Positions 47,781 to 56,499 of a stretch of DNA of 64,000 bases are shown here, piece by piece. Each line of letters begins with the position of its first letter. The first letter of the stretch is position 1. The position numbers were made by a program, and so were the translations under genes. Under the pieces are notes generated by a model, which was not told where the DNA came from, searched no databases, and saw only the letters and a program-made list of their open reading frames with translations. The stretch comes from Variovorax sp. N23 (GTDB taxonomy: Bacteria > Pseudomonadota > Gammaproteobacteria > Burkholderiales > Burkholderiaceae_C). The stretch is from positions 361,501-425,500 of the forward strand of contig NZ_JAOOPY010000002.1 in the NCBI RefSeq assembly GCF_025486315.1, given 5' to 3'.

Positions 47781-50700
47781 TGACTACTAAGAGAGAGATT
47801 TCGCGTGGAGCAGTCTGGAACCAGTGGGATCTGCATATTCATACACCTGCATCCTTCCACTGGGCCGGCCAAAGATTCGAGGGCGATATGTCGTCGCCTG
47901 AGAATCGTGCATTGATAGATCAAATGATTGAGGCCCTGAATGCAGCCGAACCTGCAGTCTTCGCTATCATGGACTATTGGACATTTGACGGATGGTTGGC
48001 TCTAAAACAACGACTCACGGAAAAGGATGCTCCTGTACTTACTAAGACAGTCTTCCCCGGTATCGAACTGCGTCTGTCCGCTCCTACGAGCAAGCGGCTG
48101 AACGCGCATGTCGTCTTCTCGGATACGACACCTGATCATCATTTGAAAGAGTTCCTTACTGATCTGAAGCTCGAACGTACGGATAGATCGATCTCCAAGG
48201 AGGCACTGATTGATTTGGCTAGGTCTACTGCCACCGACATGCTCATCAAGAAGGGACACAAGAAGGCAGTCGTGGATAGTGATGCCTCTGATGCGCTCTT
48301 GGCTGGTTATAAACTGGCCGAAGTAAAAGCTGAAAGCTATAAATCTGCTATCGCCAAGGTTCCGAACGGATTGGCAGTTGGCTTCATGCCGTTCGACACG
48401 AGTGACGGCCTGACGGAAGTGAAGTGGGAAGAACACTACGCCTACTTCCTCGGCCTACTAGAATCTTCTCCAATCTTTGAGTCAAGGAATGCCGATCTAC
48501 GAACAGCATTTCTGTGCGAGGAAACGTCGAAGAACAAGAGTTGGATTGGCAACTTCAAACATGGTCTCAAGAACATCCCCAGGCTAGTCGTTTCCGGCAG
48601 TGACGCGCACTGCTTCGTCGGTGTGACCGGCGATAACGACCGCCGCGGGTACGGGGATTTTCCATCAGGAAAAAGGACCTGGATCAAGGCTGACTTTACT
48701 TTCCAAGGACTGAAGCAGGCAATTCTGGAGCCAGCGAAGCGATCATTTATTGGCGAAAAGCCGCCGAAACTTCACGCGGTGGAGGCGAGCAAGACCCACT
48801 TCATCGAGTCGATCGAAGTCGCTAAGACCGGCACCAAAGCTGGCATCGGCAACTGGCTGGACGGCTGCGATCTGCCGCTCAATCCTGACCTTGTAGCCAT
48901 CATTGGCAACAAAGGCAGTGGAAAGAGCGCCTTAGCCGATGTCATCGCAACCCTCGGACACTCACGCCAGGCAAAGCACTTCAGCTTTCTTAAGCGTGAC
49001 CGCTTTCTGGGCAAGAGCGGGGATCCCGCTCGTCATTTCACAGGCACGCTGACTTGGCGCGACGAAAGTACCGAGGCCCGAACGCTAGAGATTCTTCCAA
49101 CAGATGAAAAGCAAGAACTAGTCCGCTACATCCCTCAGAACTACTTCGAGGAGCTTTGTAACGACCACGTCTCTGGCAAGTCAGACGCCTTTGAGAAGGA
49201 ACTGCGGGCGGTCATCTTCTCGCACACCAGCGAGGAGATGCGTCTCGGCGCTCTCGACTTCGATCAGCTCACTGAGCAGCAGGAACAAGCGCTGAGAAAC
49301 CGACTTGGGGAGTACCGCAAGGAACTGAAGACCCTCAATTCTTCCATCGCACGGATTGAAGATCAGCTGCAGCCGATTGAGGAAAAGAAGCTGACGGACC
49401 AGTTGCTGGTCAAGACGCGCGAGATCGAGGAGCACCAGAAGATCAAGCCGGCGGAGGTGCCCCCTCCGCCGGAAACGATGGAGCCCGAGCAGAAGCAGGC
49501 TGCAGAGGCGCTTGCAGCTTCGGCACAGAAGATCGAAACCGCTACCAAGCGCACGCAGCAGATTCAGACAGAGGTCACGGCGATCGCCAAACAGCAGAAG
49601 GCTCTTGTCAATGCGAAAGAACAGCTGAGACTGCTGCAACGTTCCTTCGACCAAACCAAGCAGCTCATCGCGGAAGACCTCATCCTCGCGGGATTGAACT
49701 GGGCCGATGTCGCGAAGCTGGACATCAAGACCAACTTGCTAGATGAGCGGGAGTCAGCCCTCGCTGAGAAACAGACGACGCTGCAGACCGAAGCCAGCAC
49801 CTTGGCTGACGCCACCGTGATCCTCGAGGAAGAGAAGAAAACACACGCAATCAAGCTCAACGCCCGTCAGCAGCACTTTGAAACCTACCAACGCCAGCTC
49901 GCTGAGTGGGCCAAGAAGCTGGATACCCTGAACGGCACGCCGACGGATCCCGACACCAAGGTCGGTCTTGAGACCAGATTGGCCCAAATCAAGCAACTGC
50001 CTGCCAAACGTGCGGAGCTGCAGGAGGCACGAATGAGGCTGACCGCCGAGATTTTCGAGTCCTTGGACGCGCAGCGGAAGGCTCGGGAGGACCTGTTCAA
50101 GCCGGTACAAAATCTGATCAAGGCGAACGACCTGATCCGAGAAGACTACCGTCTGCAGTTTCAGGCAACCCTAGCGGCCTCAGCCGAGACGATCGCAGAA
50201 CTGCTGTTCGCGATGATCAAGCAGACCTCAGGCACACTGCGCGGGCAAGATGAAGCGCTGTTGACGGTCAAAAAACTCTTTGACGGCCACGACCTGAATA
50301 CAAAGGATGGCGCCCTAGCGTTCTCCAAGGCCTTGCACGAAACCGTCGAACAGGCAGCCAAGGCATCAGGCACGGAGGTCGGCATTGCAAACCTCCTAAA
50401 GAAGGAGCAGGTGGCCGTTTCGGTCTACGACTTGATTTTTGGGCTCGAGTTTCTTGAGCCACGGTATTCGCTTCTGTTCCAGGACACGCAGATTGAGCAG
50501 CTATCTCCTGGCCAGCGAGGCGCACTCCTATTGATCTTCTATCTGCTGGTGGATAACGGCAAGACGCCCATCATCTTGGACCAACCGGAAGAAAATCTGG
50601 ACAACGAAACAGTGTTCCGCCTCTTGGTTCCAGTCCTATCCGAGGCCAAAAAGAAGCGCCAGATCATTATGGTCACTCATAACCCGAACCTGGCAGTCGT

Positions 50701-50866
50701 CTGTGATGCAGAGCAGATTATCCACGCATCCTTTGACCGGGCGTCAAACTGCAGCATCAACTACGTTTCTGGCTCATTGGAGAACCCGATGCTGAACAGC
50801 GCGGTTGTGACCGTACTGGAAGGCACCAAGCCAGCATTCAACAATCGCTCTGGGAAATATCATTGA
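47780..50866 (+). CDS. PHP-domain plus SMC-like ATPase, TrlF/Ppl type (gene 2)
   Basis: A 1028-residue protein. The N-terminal PHP phosphoesterase domain begins WDLHIHTPAS (about 16-25) and runs to about residue 290, with SGSDAHCF. An SMC/Rad50-like ATPase follows: Walker A GNKGSGKS (376-383), a long coiled coil (about 490-770), signature LSPGQRG (908-914), and Walker B PIILDQPEENLDN (930-942) with VTHNPNL after it. This layout matches the stand-alone Ppl defence protein and the TrlF family. ATG 47780 has GGGAGA 8 bp upstream. GC is clearly lower in the PHP half than in the ATPase half. Probably a nucleic-acid phosphatase or nuclease controlled by an ATPase. Confidence 0.88.
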   Translation: MTTKREISRGAVWNQWDLHIHTPASFHWAGQRFEGDMSSPENRALIDQMIEALNAAEPAVFAIMDYWTFDGWLALKQRLTEKDAPVLTKTVFPGIELRLSAPTSKRLNAHVVFSDTTPDHHLKEFLTDLKLERTDRSISKEALIDLARSTATDMLIKKGHKKAVVDSDASDALLAGYKLAEVKAESYKSAIAKVPNGLAVGFMPFDTSDGLTEVKWEEHYAYFLGLLESSPIFESRNADLRTAFLCEETSKNKSWIGNFKHGLKNIPRLVVSGSDAHCFVGVTGDNDRRGYGDFPSGKRTWIKADFTFQGLKQAILEPAKRSFIGEKPPKLHAVEASKTHFIESIEVAKTGTKAGIGNWLDGCDLPLNPDLVAIIGNKGSGKSALADVIATLGHSRQAKHFSFLKRDRFLGKSGDPARHFTGTLTWRDESTEARTLEILPTDEKQELVRYIPQNYFEELCNDHVSGKSDAFEKELRAVIFSHTSEEMRLGALDFDQLTEQQEQALRNRLGEYRKELKTLNSSIARIEDQLQPIEEKKLTDQLLVKTREIEEHQKIKPAEVPPPPETMEPEQKQAAEALAASAQKIETATKRTQQIQTEVTAIAKQQKALVNAKEQLRLLQRSFDQTKQLIAEDLILAGLNWADVAKLDIKTNLLDERESALAEKQTTLQTEASTLADATVILEEEKKTHAIKLNARQQHFETYQRQLAEWAKKLDTLNGTPTDPDTKVGLETRLAQIKQLPAKRAELQEARMRLTAEIFESLDAQRKAREDLFKPVQNLIKANDLIREDYRLQFQATLAASAETIAELLFAMIKQTSGTLRGQDEALLTVKKLFDGHDLNTKDGALAFSKALHETVEQAAKASGTEVGIANLLKKEQVAVSVYDLIFGLEFLEPRYSLLFQDTQIEQLSPGQRGALLLIFYLLVDNGKTPIILDQPEENLDNETVFRLLVPVLSEAKKKRQIIMVTHNPNLAVVCDAEQIIHASFDRASNCSINYVSGSLENPMLNSAVVTVLEGTKPAFNNRSGKYH

Positions 50867-50867
50867 C

Positions 50868-51002
50868 ATGCCGTTCTTTGAGCCTACCTATATTTCCATG
50901 TTGAGTACTGGTAGCGAGGGTGCGCATTGCGTCTTCGCCCACTCGCTCGATGCAAGCGAGCAAGTAGATGAGCCGCACTTTTCAACGTTGAGTGAGCATT
51001 GA
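50868..51002 (+). CDS. possible 44-residue peptide between genes 2 and 3
   Basis: An open frame beginning one base after the TrlF-like stop (MPFFEPTYISMLSTGSEGAH..., ending HFSTLSEH) and closing 5 bp before the AIPR start. It fills the only gap in the front part of the operon. It contains an inverted repeat (CTCGCT / AGCGAG) at about 50,943-50,960. The Shine-Dalgarno site is poor (GGGA about 13 bp upstream). It could be a real small protein, a coupling leader, or decayed sequence. Confidence 0.35.
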   Translation: MPFFEPTYISMLSTGSEGAHCVFAHSLDASEQVDEPHFSTLSEH

Positions 51003-51006
51003 CTTG

Positions 51007-52773
51007 ATGGCAACAGTGCCAACTCGCCCGCTTGAACTTGACCTGCTGTGCCAGAAGCTGGACGCCGACTACGCAGCACTCATCACCGGAACGGGCACAA
51101 GCCTGGAGTCTCGACGCAGCAACTTCCTGTCCAAGGCCATTGCAGCGTTCGTATTGCATGAGGCCGCAGGTGCGAGCCTGGGAGAGTCCGTCGCAGCGAG
51201 CATCGATGGCGGCTTGGATCACGGCATTGATTCGGTGTTCGTGGCCAATGATCAGACGATCTGGCTCGTTCAATCGAAGCACAAGGAGTCCGGTTCCGGC
51301 GAGCCTGAGCTTGGTGACGTGTCCAAATTCCGCGACGGCGTGACCGATCTCATCCGAGGTCGCTGGGAACGCTTTAACAGCGCGCTCCAAACACGCCGTG
51401 CTGCAATCACTGATGCCCTGAATAGCGGAATCTGCAAGGTCAAGGTCGTCCTCGCTTACTCCGGGACGGCTGTATCCGATGATCGGCGGGACATCTTTTC
51501 CGACATGGAGCGTGCGTTCAATGGTACGAATCCCGGTTTTCTGCGCTGCCATGCCTATGGGCTCACCACCCTTCACGACCTCCACTTGGACGGCATCTCT
51601 GCCCAAGCCATTGAGGCTGACATCGAGCTGAAGGACTTCGGGCACACCCAGGAACCCTACAGGGCGTTCTACGGTCGCATGGACGCTAAGCGGCTTGCAG
51701 AGTTGTGGGTCGAACACGAAGACCGCTTGGTTGACCGCAACATCCGGCGCTTCAAGGGAACCACGACCGTCAACACTGGTTTGACGGAAACCTTGCAGCA
51801 GGAGGCGCAGCACTTCTTCTACTTCAACAACGGTGTCACTTTTCTCTGCGAGGCGATCAATGAACAGCATCCCCGCGATCCTCATCGGGAATCAGGACGA
51901 TTTCGTGTTCGAGGGTTGTCCATCATCAACGGCGCTCAAACCGTTGGTGCCATAGCCAAAGAGCCCATCGCTTACTACGACGCCAATCCGGCCATGGTCA
52001 TGGCGACCTTCGTGTGCCTGGACAACGCGCCCGACGGTTTCGGCGACCGTGTGACTCAATCCCGCAACCGGCAGAACGCAGTGGACCTGGAAGACTTCGC
52101 CGCGCTGGATGAGCGGCAGGCCATGTGGCAGCAGACCCTGCGGATGGCAGGCATCGAATACATCGTCAAGCATGGTCAGGATGACCCTCCGCCTTCGCCG
52201 ACCACATTCAGTGCCAGAGAGCTGGCGCCGTACCTGGCTTGCACGGTCACCACGAGCGATTGGCAGGACTACCTCGTCGCGGCCAAGTCCGACAAGAAGA
52301 AGCTCTTCGGTCGGGAAGGGCTTGTGCCTGCAACCGATCCGTTACGCCAGTCCTACGAGCGCCTGTTTGCCGACTCGCTGACGTCCAAACAAATGTGGCG
52401 TATCGCCCAGGTCGGTCGCACGGTCGTTGGCAAGGTTCGGGATCGCGCAAGTGCGGAAGCCGACCCTATCGGGTTGCCACATGGCACGCTGCCCGCCAAA
52501 GAAATTCTCAGCCAAGGCGCGTGGATGATTCTGCATGTTGTGTTCATCAGGCTGCCGCTGCACAACGGCCCTGAGCTGAACCTCACCGCAGATCAGTTGA
52601 CGGCGCTGTCTCGCGAGATTGATCTGGTAGCAGATCGCTTGGTCACCGTCGTTCAGGCCGTTCAATGGAACAAGCAGGCGCGCAGCGTCTTTGAAAACAA
52701 AACGGACTGTCGATCCGTGAAAGGCCGCTTGATGGCGGCCTTGGCGCAACAAAACCAGGGAGGAGATCAATAG
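51007..52773 (+). CDS. AIPR-family protein with N-terminal PD-(D/E)XK-like motif (gene 3)
   Basis: A 588-residue protein. The AIPR (abortive infection phage resistance) core is recognised by FFYFNNGVTFLCE (about 270-282) and GLSIINGAQTVGA (303-315). The N-terminal domain has HGIDSVFVANDQTIWLVQSKHK, a restriction-endonuclease-like D75...Q89-S-K91 arrangement. Such proteins occur in defence loci including the Mza system. ATG 51007 is preferred over a GTG at 50992. Its TAG stop shares a base with the GTG start of gene 4, so the two are coupled. Probably a nuclease or regulator; the target is unknown. Confidence 0.87.
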   Translation: MATVPTRPLELDLLCQKLDADYAALITGTGTSLESRRSNFLSKAIAAFVLHEAAGASLGESVAASIDGGLDHGIDSVFVANDQTIWLVQSKHKESGSGEPELGDVSKFRDGVTDLIRGRWERFNSALQTRRAAITDALNSGICKVKVVLAYSGTAVSDDRRDIFSDMERAFNGTNPGFLRCHAYGLTTLHDLHLDGISAQAIEADIELKDFGHTQEPYRAFYGRMDAKRLAELWVEHEDRLVDRNIRRFKGTTTVNTGLTETLQQEAQHFFYFNNGVTFLCEAINEQHPRDPHRESGRFRVRGLSIINGAQTVGAIAKEPIAYYDANPAMVMATFVCLDNAPDGFGDRVTQSRNRQNAVDLEDFAALDERQAMWQQTLRMAGIEYIVKHGQDDPPPSPTTFSARELAPYLACTVTTSDWQDYLVAAKSDKKKLFGREGLVPATDPLRQSYERLFADSLTSKQMWRIAQVGRTVVGKVRDRASAEADPIGLPHGTLPAKEILSQGAWMILHVVFIRLPLHNGPELNLTADQLTALSREIDLVADRLVTVVQAVQWNKQARSVFENKTDCRSVKGRLMAALAQQNQGGDQ

Positions 52774-54773
52774 TGCAAGCGAACATCAAAGGTCTGGTGG
52801 ACCGGCTGGAGCTTTCTCAGGCCAAGGCCATGATGCCTCTCTACGAGGCCATCTCCAACGCCGTCGATGCCATCGAAGAGCACCAAGACGGCTTCAGCGA
52901 TCATACGATTCGCATCCGGTTGGTTGCCTCGAACGACCTTGCCCATCAGGGTGGAGACGGGACGCTGATCGTAGACGGCTTCGATGTGATCGACGATGGC
53001 GTTGGCTTCGACGACAAGAATCTGGCGTCCTTCAAGGAGGCTCACACCCTGTCGAAGGTGAAGCTGGGTGGTCGGGGTGTGGGCCGCTTCACCTTCCTAA
53101 AGGTCTTTTCGTCCGTCCGCATCCGCAGCGTCTTCAAGCGCGAGGATCAAGCCTTGTTGCGGGAGTTCGACTTCAGCATCGAAGATGAACTGAAGGGAGC
53201 AGACGTCACGTCCGAGATCGCGGAGTCATCTGGCACGCAGACCTCTCTGCGCGGCATGGACGAGAAGTTCCGAGCTGGGTGGCCTACCCAGCCGGAGACC
53301 ATCGCCGAGCGCGTCATCGCGCACTTCCTGATTCGGTTCGCGGCTCGCTCCTGCCCGCCCATGACGTTGGAGTCGCCGGGGCATGCGCCGATTGACCTGC
53401 ACGCCCTGTTTCAATCCACCGTGCTGGCACACATCGAAGAGCAATTCTTCGATGTCTCCGGCCACACTTTCGCCTTGCAGGCTTATCGCCACCGCGATGG
53501 CCGCTCGCGCCATGAGCTGAACTTGTGCGCCAACGGGCGTGAAGTCACCACCACCAAGCTGCGAGACCTGTTGCCAGAACTCCCTGAGAAGTTTCTGGAT
53601 GACGAGCAGGCACCGTACACCCTGATCGTGTTGGTCACAGGGGAGTACCTGGATGACCACGCCAACCAGGAACGGACGCGCATCGCCTTCCAAAGTGACG
53701 AAGAGCCCGAACTGGAGCAGACGCTTGTTTCTCGCCGAGCGTTGAACCAAGGCATTGCCGGTGCATTGCGTCCACTTCTCACAAGTGACTTGATGTCCAC
53801 GAACGAGGAAAAGCGCGCCCAGATTGAGAAGTTCGTGGAGCAAGCCCCGGAGTACAGAGCGCTCACCCATCCTCGCTACAAAGAGGTGATCGAGCAGATG
53901 ATTCAGCCCGGCCTGTCACAAGACAAGCTTGATGAGGCGTTGCTCCACGTAAAGCGAATCGTCGAGGATGACGTTCGCAAAGAGGCCAAACACGTCGCCG
54001 CGTTGTTTGAGACTGAGACGTTCGAGCAGTACCAAGAGAAATTCAAGGAAATTGCCGAGAAGGCCAACGAGATCGGTAAGGCACAGCTCGCTGCATACAT
54101 CGCGCACCGTCGCACGATTCTCGACCTGGTGAACAACAGCCTCAAGAAGAAGCGCACCGACGACAAGTACCCGCTCGAAAGGGTCTTGCACAAAATGATC
54201 TTCCCCATGGGTACAACCTCGAAGGATATCTTCTTCGAGCAGCAGAACCTTTGGGTCATTGACGAGCGGCTGTGCTATCACACGCTGCTCACCTCCGACA
54301 AGAAGCTGAAGAGCGTCGCCGGGCTCGGCGACACCTCGGGTCGCGAGCCAGACATCTTTGCCTTCTTCTACGACACGCCCATCGGTGTCGCCGAGGCCGA
54401 CAACCTGCCTGGCGGAGGTGTAGTCATCATCGAATTCAAGCGACCCGGCCGAGACAATTACGACAAAGACCCTGCCGACCAGATCATCCAACGGTTTCGA
54501 GAAATCGCAGAGGGCGGAGTCACAGATGTTGACGGCCGTCAGATCAACCCGACGAATCTGCGGTACACCGGCTATCTCATTGCCGACCTAATGCCATCTT
54601 TGCATCGGCAAGTATTCGGCCGCTACCACCGCACTGCCGATAACGAGGGGTACTTTTCCCCCTTGGCGACCGGCAACGGATATATAGAAATCCTCTCCTA
54701 TGACAAACTTATCAAGGATGCCAATCGTCGTAACCGCATCCTGTTTGACAAGCTTGGTCTGCACAAGAACTAA
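52773..54773 (+). CDS. GHKL ATPase with C-terminal PD-(D/E)XK-like domain (gene 4)
   Basis: A 666-residue protein. The Bergerat-fold ATP site is clear: N-box EAISNAVDA (25-33), G1 DDGVGF (74-79), and G2 GGRGVGRF (99-106). A helical linker follows, and from about residue 520 a nuclease-like segment with REPDIFAFF (Asp527) and VVIIEFKRP (Glu554, Lys556) fits the PD-(D/E)XK pattern. This combination resembles a MutL- or MORC-like clamp carrying its own nuclease. GTG start at 52773 overlaps the previous stop by one base. DNA-clamp or sensor role is inferred. Confidence 0.85.
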   Translation: MQANIKGLVDRLELSQAKAMMPLYEAISNAVDAIEEHQDGFSDHTIRIRLVASNDLAHQGGDGTLIVDGFDVIDDGVGFDDKNLASFKEAHTLSKVKLGGRGVGRFTFLKVFSSVRIRSVFKREDQALLREFDFSIEDELKGADVTSEIAESSGTQTSLRGMDEKFRAGWPTQPETIAERVIAHFLIRFAARSCPPMTLESPGHAPIDLHALFQSTVLAHIEEQFFDVSGHTFALQAYRHRDGRSRHELNLCANGREVTTTKLRDLLPELPEKFLDDEQAPYTLIVLVTGEYLDDHANQERTRIAFQSDEEPELEQTLVSRRALNQGIAGALRPLLTSDLMSTNEEKRAQIEKFVEQAPEYRALTHPRYKEVIEQMIQPGLSQDKLDEALLHVKRIVEDDVRKEAKHVAALFETETFEQYQEKFKEIAEKANEIGKAQLAAYIAHRRTILDLVNNSLKKKRTDDKYPLERVLHKMIFPMGTTSKDIFFEQQNLWVIDERLCYHTLLTSDKKLKSVAGLGDTSGREPDIFAFFYDTPIGVAEADNLPGGGVVIIEFKRPGRDNYDKDPADQIIQRFREIAEGGVTDVDGRQINPTNLRYTGYLIADLMPSLHRQVFGRYHRTADNEGYFSPLATGNGYIEILSYDKLIKDANRRNRILFDKLGLHKN

Positions 54774-54786
54774 GGTGGCATGACTC

Positions 54787-56499
54787 ATGAGTAAACAAAA
54801 ACTAGAACTTACTTGGGTGGGGAAGGAAAAGCGCCCCAAGCTGGAACCGCGCATCCTGCAAGAAGTCCCAGCAAAGTCCTATCACGCCAAACACCGCGTT
54901 TCGGACGACGACAGCTTTGACAACCGACTGATTTTCGGTGACAACCTGCTGGCATTGAAGGCGCTGGAGCAGGAGTTTTCTGGCCAAGTTAAGTGCGTAT
55001 TTATTGACCCGCCTTACAACACCGGTAGCGCTTTCAAACAATATGACGACGGTGTGGAGCATTCAGTTTGGCTCGGTTTGATGCGAGATCGTCTGGAGAT
55101 TATCAAACGGCTGCTCACTGAAGATGGTTCGCTTTGGATCACCATTGACGACAACGAGGCGCATTATTTAAAGATTTTGTGCGATGAAGTGTTTGGTCGC
55201 GGTTGTTTCGTCACAGCGTTTATATGGAAAAAGGTTGATAGCCCGAACGATAACAAGGTGCCGATAACCCCGGATCACGAATACGTTCTTTGCTTCACAA
55301 AGACACCCGGTGCTCGCCCGTTCAGGCAGAAGTTTGACGACTCGATATTGGCCGCATACCGTAAGCCGGATGGGGAATCCGATAGGCCTTACCGTGACCG
55401 ACTTTTGAAGAAGAATGGAAAAAATAGCCTCCGCTCTGATCGTCCGTCGATGTTTTTTTCCTTGACCGATCCCGATGGCGCGGAAGTATGGCCCATTCAT
55501 GACGACGGCAGGGAGGCCTGCTGGGCGCTGGGCAAGAAGGCTGTCGATGAATTGATTCTCAAGAAGGAGCTTATCTGGAAGAAGCGGGAGAGTGGGTGGA
55601 TTCCATACACACGGGAGTACGCGCCTGACAGCCCGTCGCGACCCTATCCGACAATATGGAATGATCTCGACACAACGCGACAAACGAAGGCACATCAAAA
55701 GACGCTATTCGGTGAAAACGTTTTCGCAACCCCTAAACCTGAAGACATGCTCAAGCGGGTTCTGGATATGGCTACCAGTCCCGGCGATATTGTTCTCGAC
55801 TCTTTCGCGGGGTCAGGAACGACGGGTGCTGTGGCTCAAAAGATGGGCCGACGTTGGATCATGGTCGAGCTTGGCGAGCATTGCCACACCCACGTCATTC
55901 CGCGTCTGAAAAAAGTCATCGACGGAGATGACAAGGGCGGCATCACCGAAATTGCTAACTGGCAAGGCGGCGGTGGCTTCCGCTACTACAAGCTCGCGCC
56001 CAGCCTCATCGTCACTGACCGCTGGGGAAATCCGGTCGTCAACCCGGAGTACAACGCTGCGCAATTGGCCGAAGCACTTGCTAAGTTGGAGGGCTTTTCC
56101 TACGCACCTTCCGAGGTGCAATGGTGGCAGCACGGCCATTCGAGCGAACGAGACTTCATCTACGTCACTACTCAAAACTTGTCTGCTGAGCAATTGCAGG
56201 CACTGTCAGATGAAGTGGGCGGCGAACAGAGCCTGCTCGTCTGCTGCGCAGCATTCCACGGCATCACAGCATCGAAGGCTTCCGAGCGCTGGCCGAATCT
56301 GACCCTGAAGAAGATTCCGAAGATGGTGCTGGCCCGCTGTGAATGGGGCCATGACGACTACAGCCTGAACGTAGCCAATCTGCCCATGGCGCAGGCCGAA
56401 GAGCCCGCGTCCATTGCTAGAGCCGTAGCACCCAAAACAAAAAAACCCGCCGCCGCGAGCACCGGGCAAGGCGGGCTGTTTAGGGAGGCCGAAGAATGA
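54787..56499 (+). CDS. type III restriction-modification DNA methyltransferase (Mod)
   Basis: A 570-residue N6-adenine (beta-class) methyltransferase. Catalytic DPPYNTG (74-80) precedes SAM-binding DSFAGSGTTG (338-347), with a TRD region between. It modifies host DNA so that the Res partner spares it. An AGGTGG site lies 8 bp before ATG 54787. The TRD region (about 55,000-55,780) is noticeably more AT-rich than the rest of the gene, as expected for exchanged specificity domains. A C-terminal extension after residue 380 (HWG-containing, Ala-rich tail KTKKPAAASTGQGG) is longer than in minimal Mods. Overlaps the Res gene as ATGA. Confidence 0.93.
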   Translation: MSKQKLELTWVGKEKRPKLEPRILQEVPAKSYHAKHRVSDDDSFDNRLIFGDNLLALKALEQEFSGQVKCVFIDPPYNTGSAFKQYDDGVEHSVWLGLMRDRLEIIKRLLTEDGSLWITIDDNEAHYLKILCDEVFGRGCFVTAFIWKKVDSPNDNKVPITPDHEYVLCFTKTPGARPFRQKFDDSILAAYRKPDGESDRPYRDRLLKKNGKNSLRSDRPSMFFSLTDPDGAEVWPIHDDGREACWALGKKAVDELILKKELIWKKRESGWIPYTREYAPDSPSRPYPTIWNDLDTTRQTKAHQKTLFGENVFATPKPEDMLKRVLDMATSPGDIVLDSFAGSGTTGAVAQKMGRRWIMVELGEHCHTHVIPRLKKVIDGDDKGGITEIANWQGGGGFRYYKLAPSLIVTDRWGNPVVNPEYNAAQLAEALAKLEGFSYAPSEVQWWQHGHSSERDFIYVTTQNLSAEQLQALSDEVGGEQSLLVCCAAFHGITASKASERWPNLTLKKIPKMVLARCEWGHDDYSLNVANLPMAQAEEPASIARAVAPKTKKPAAASTGQGGLFREAEE

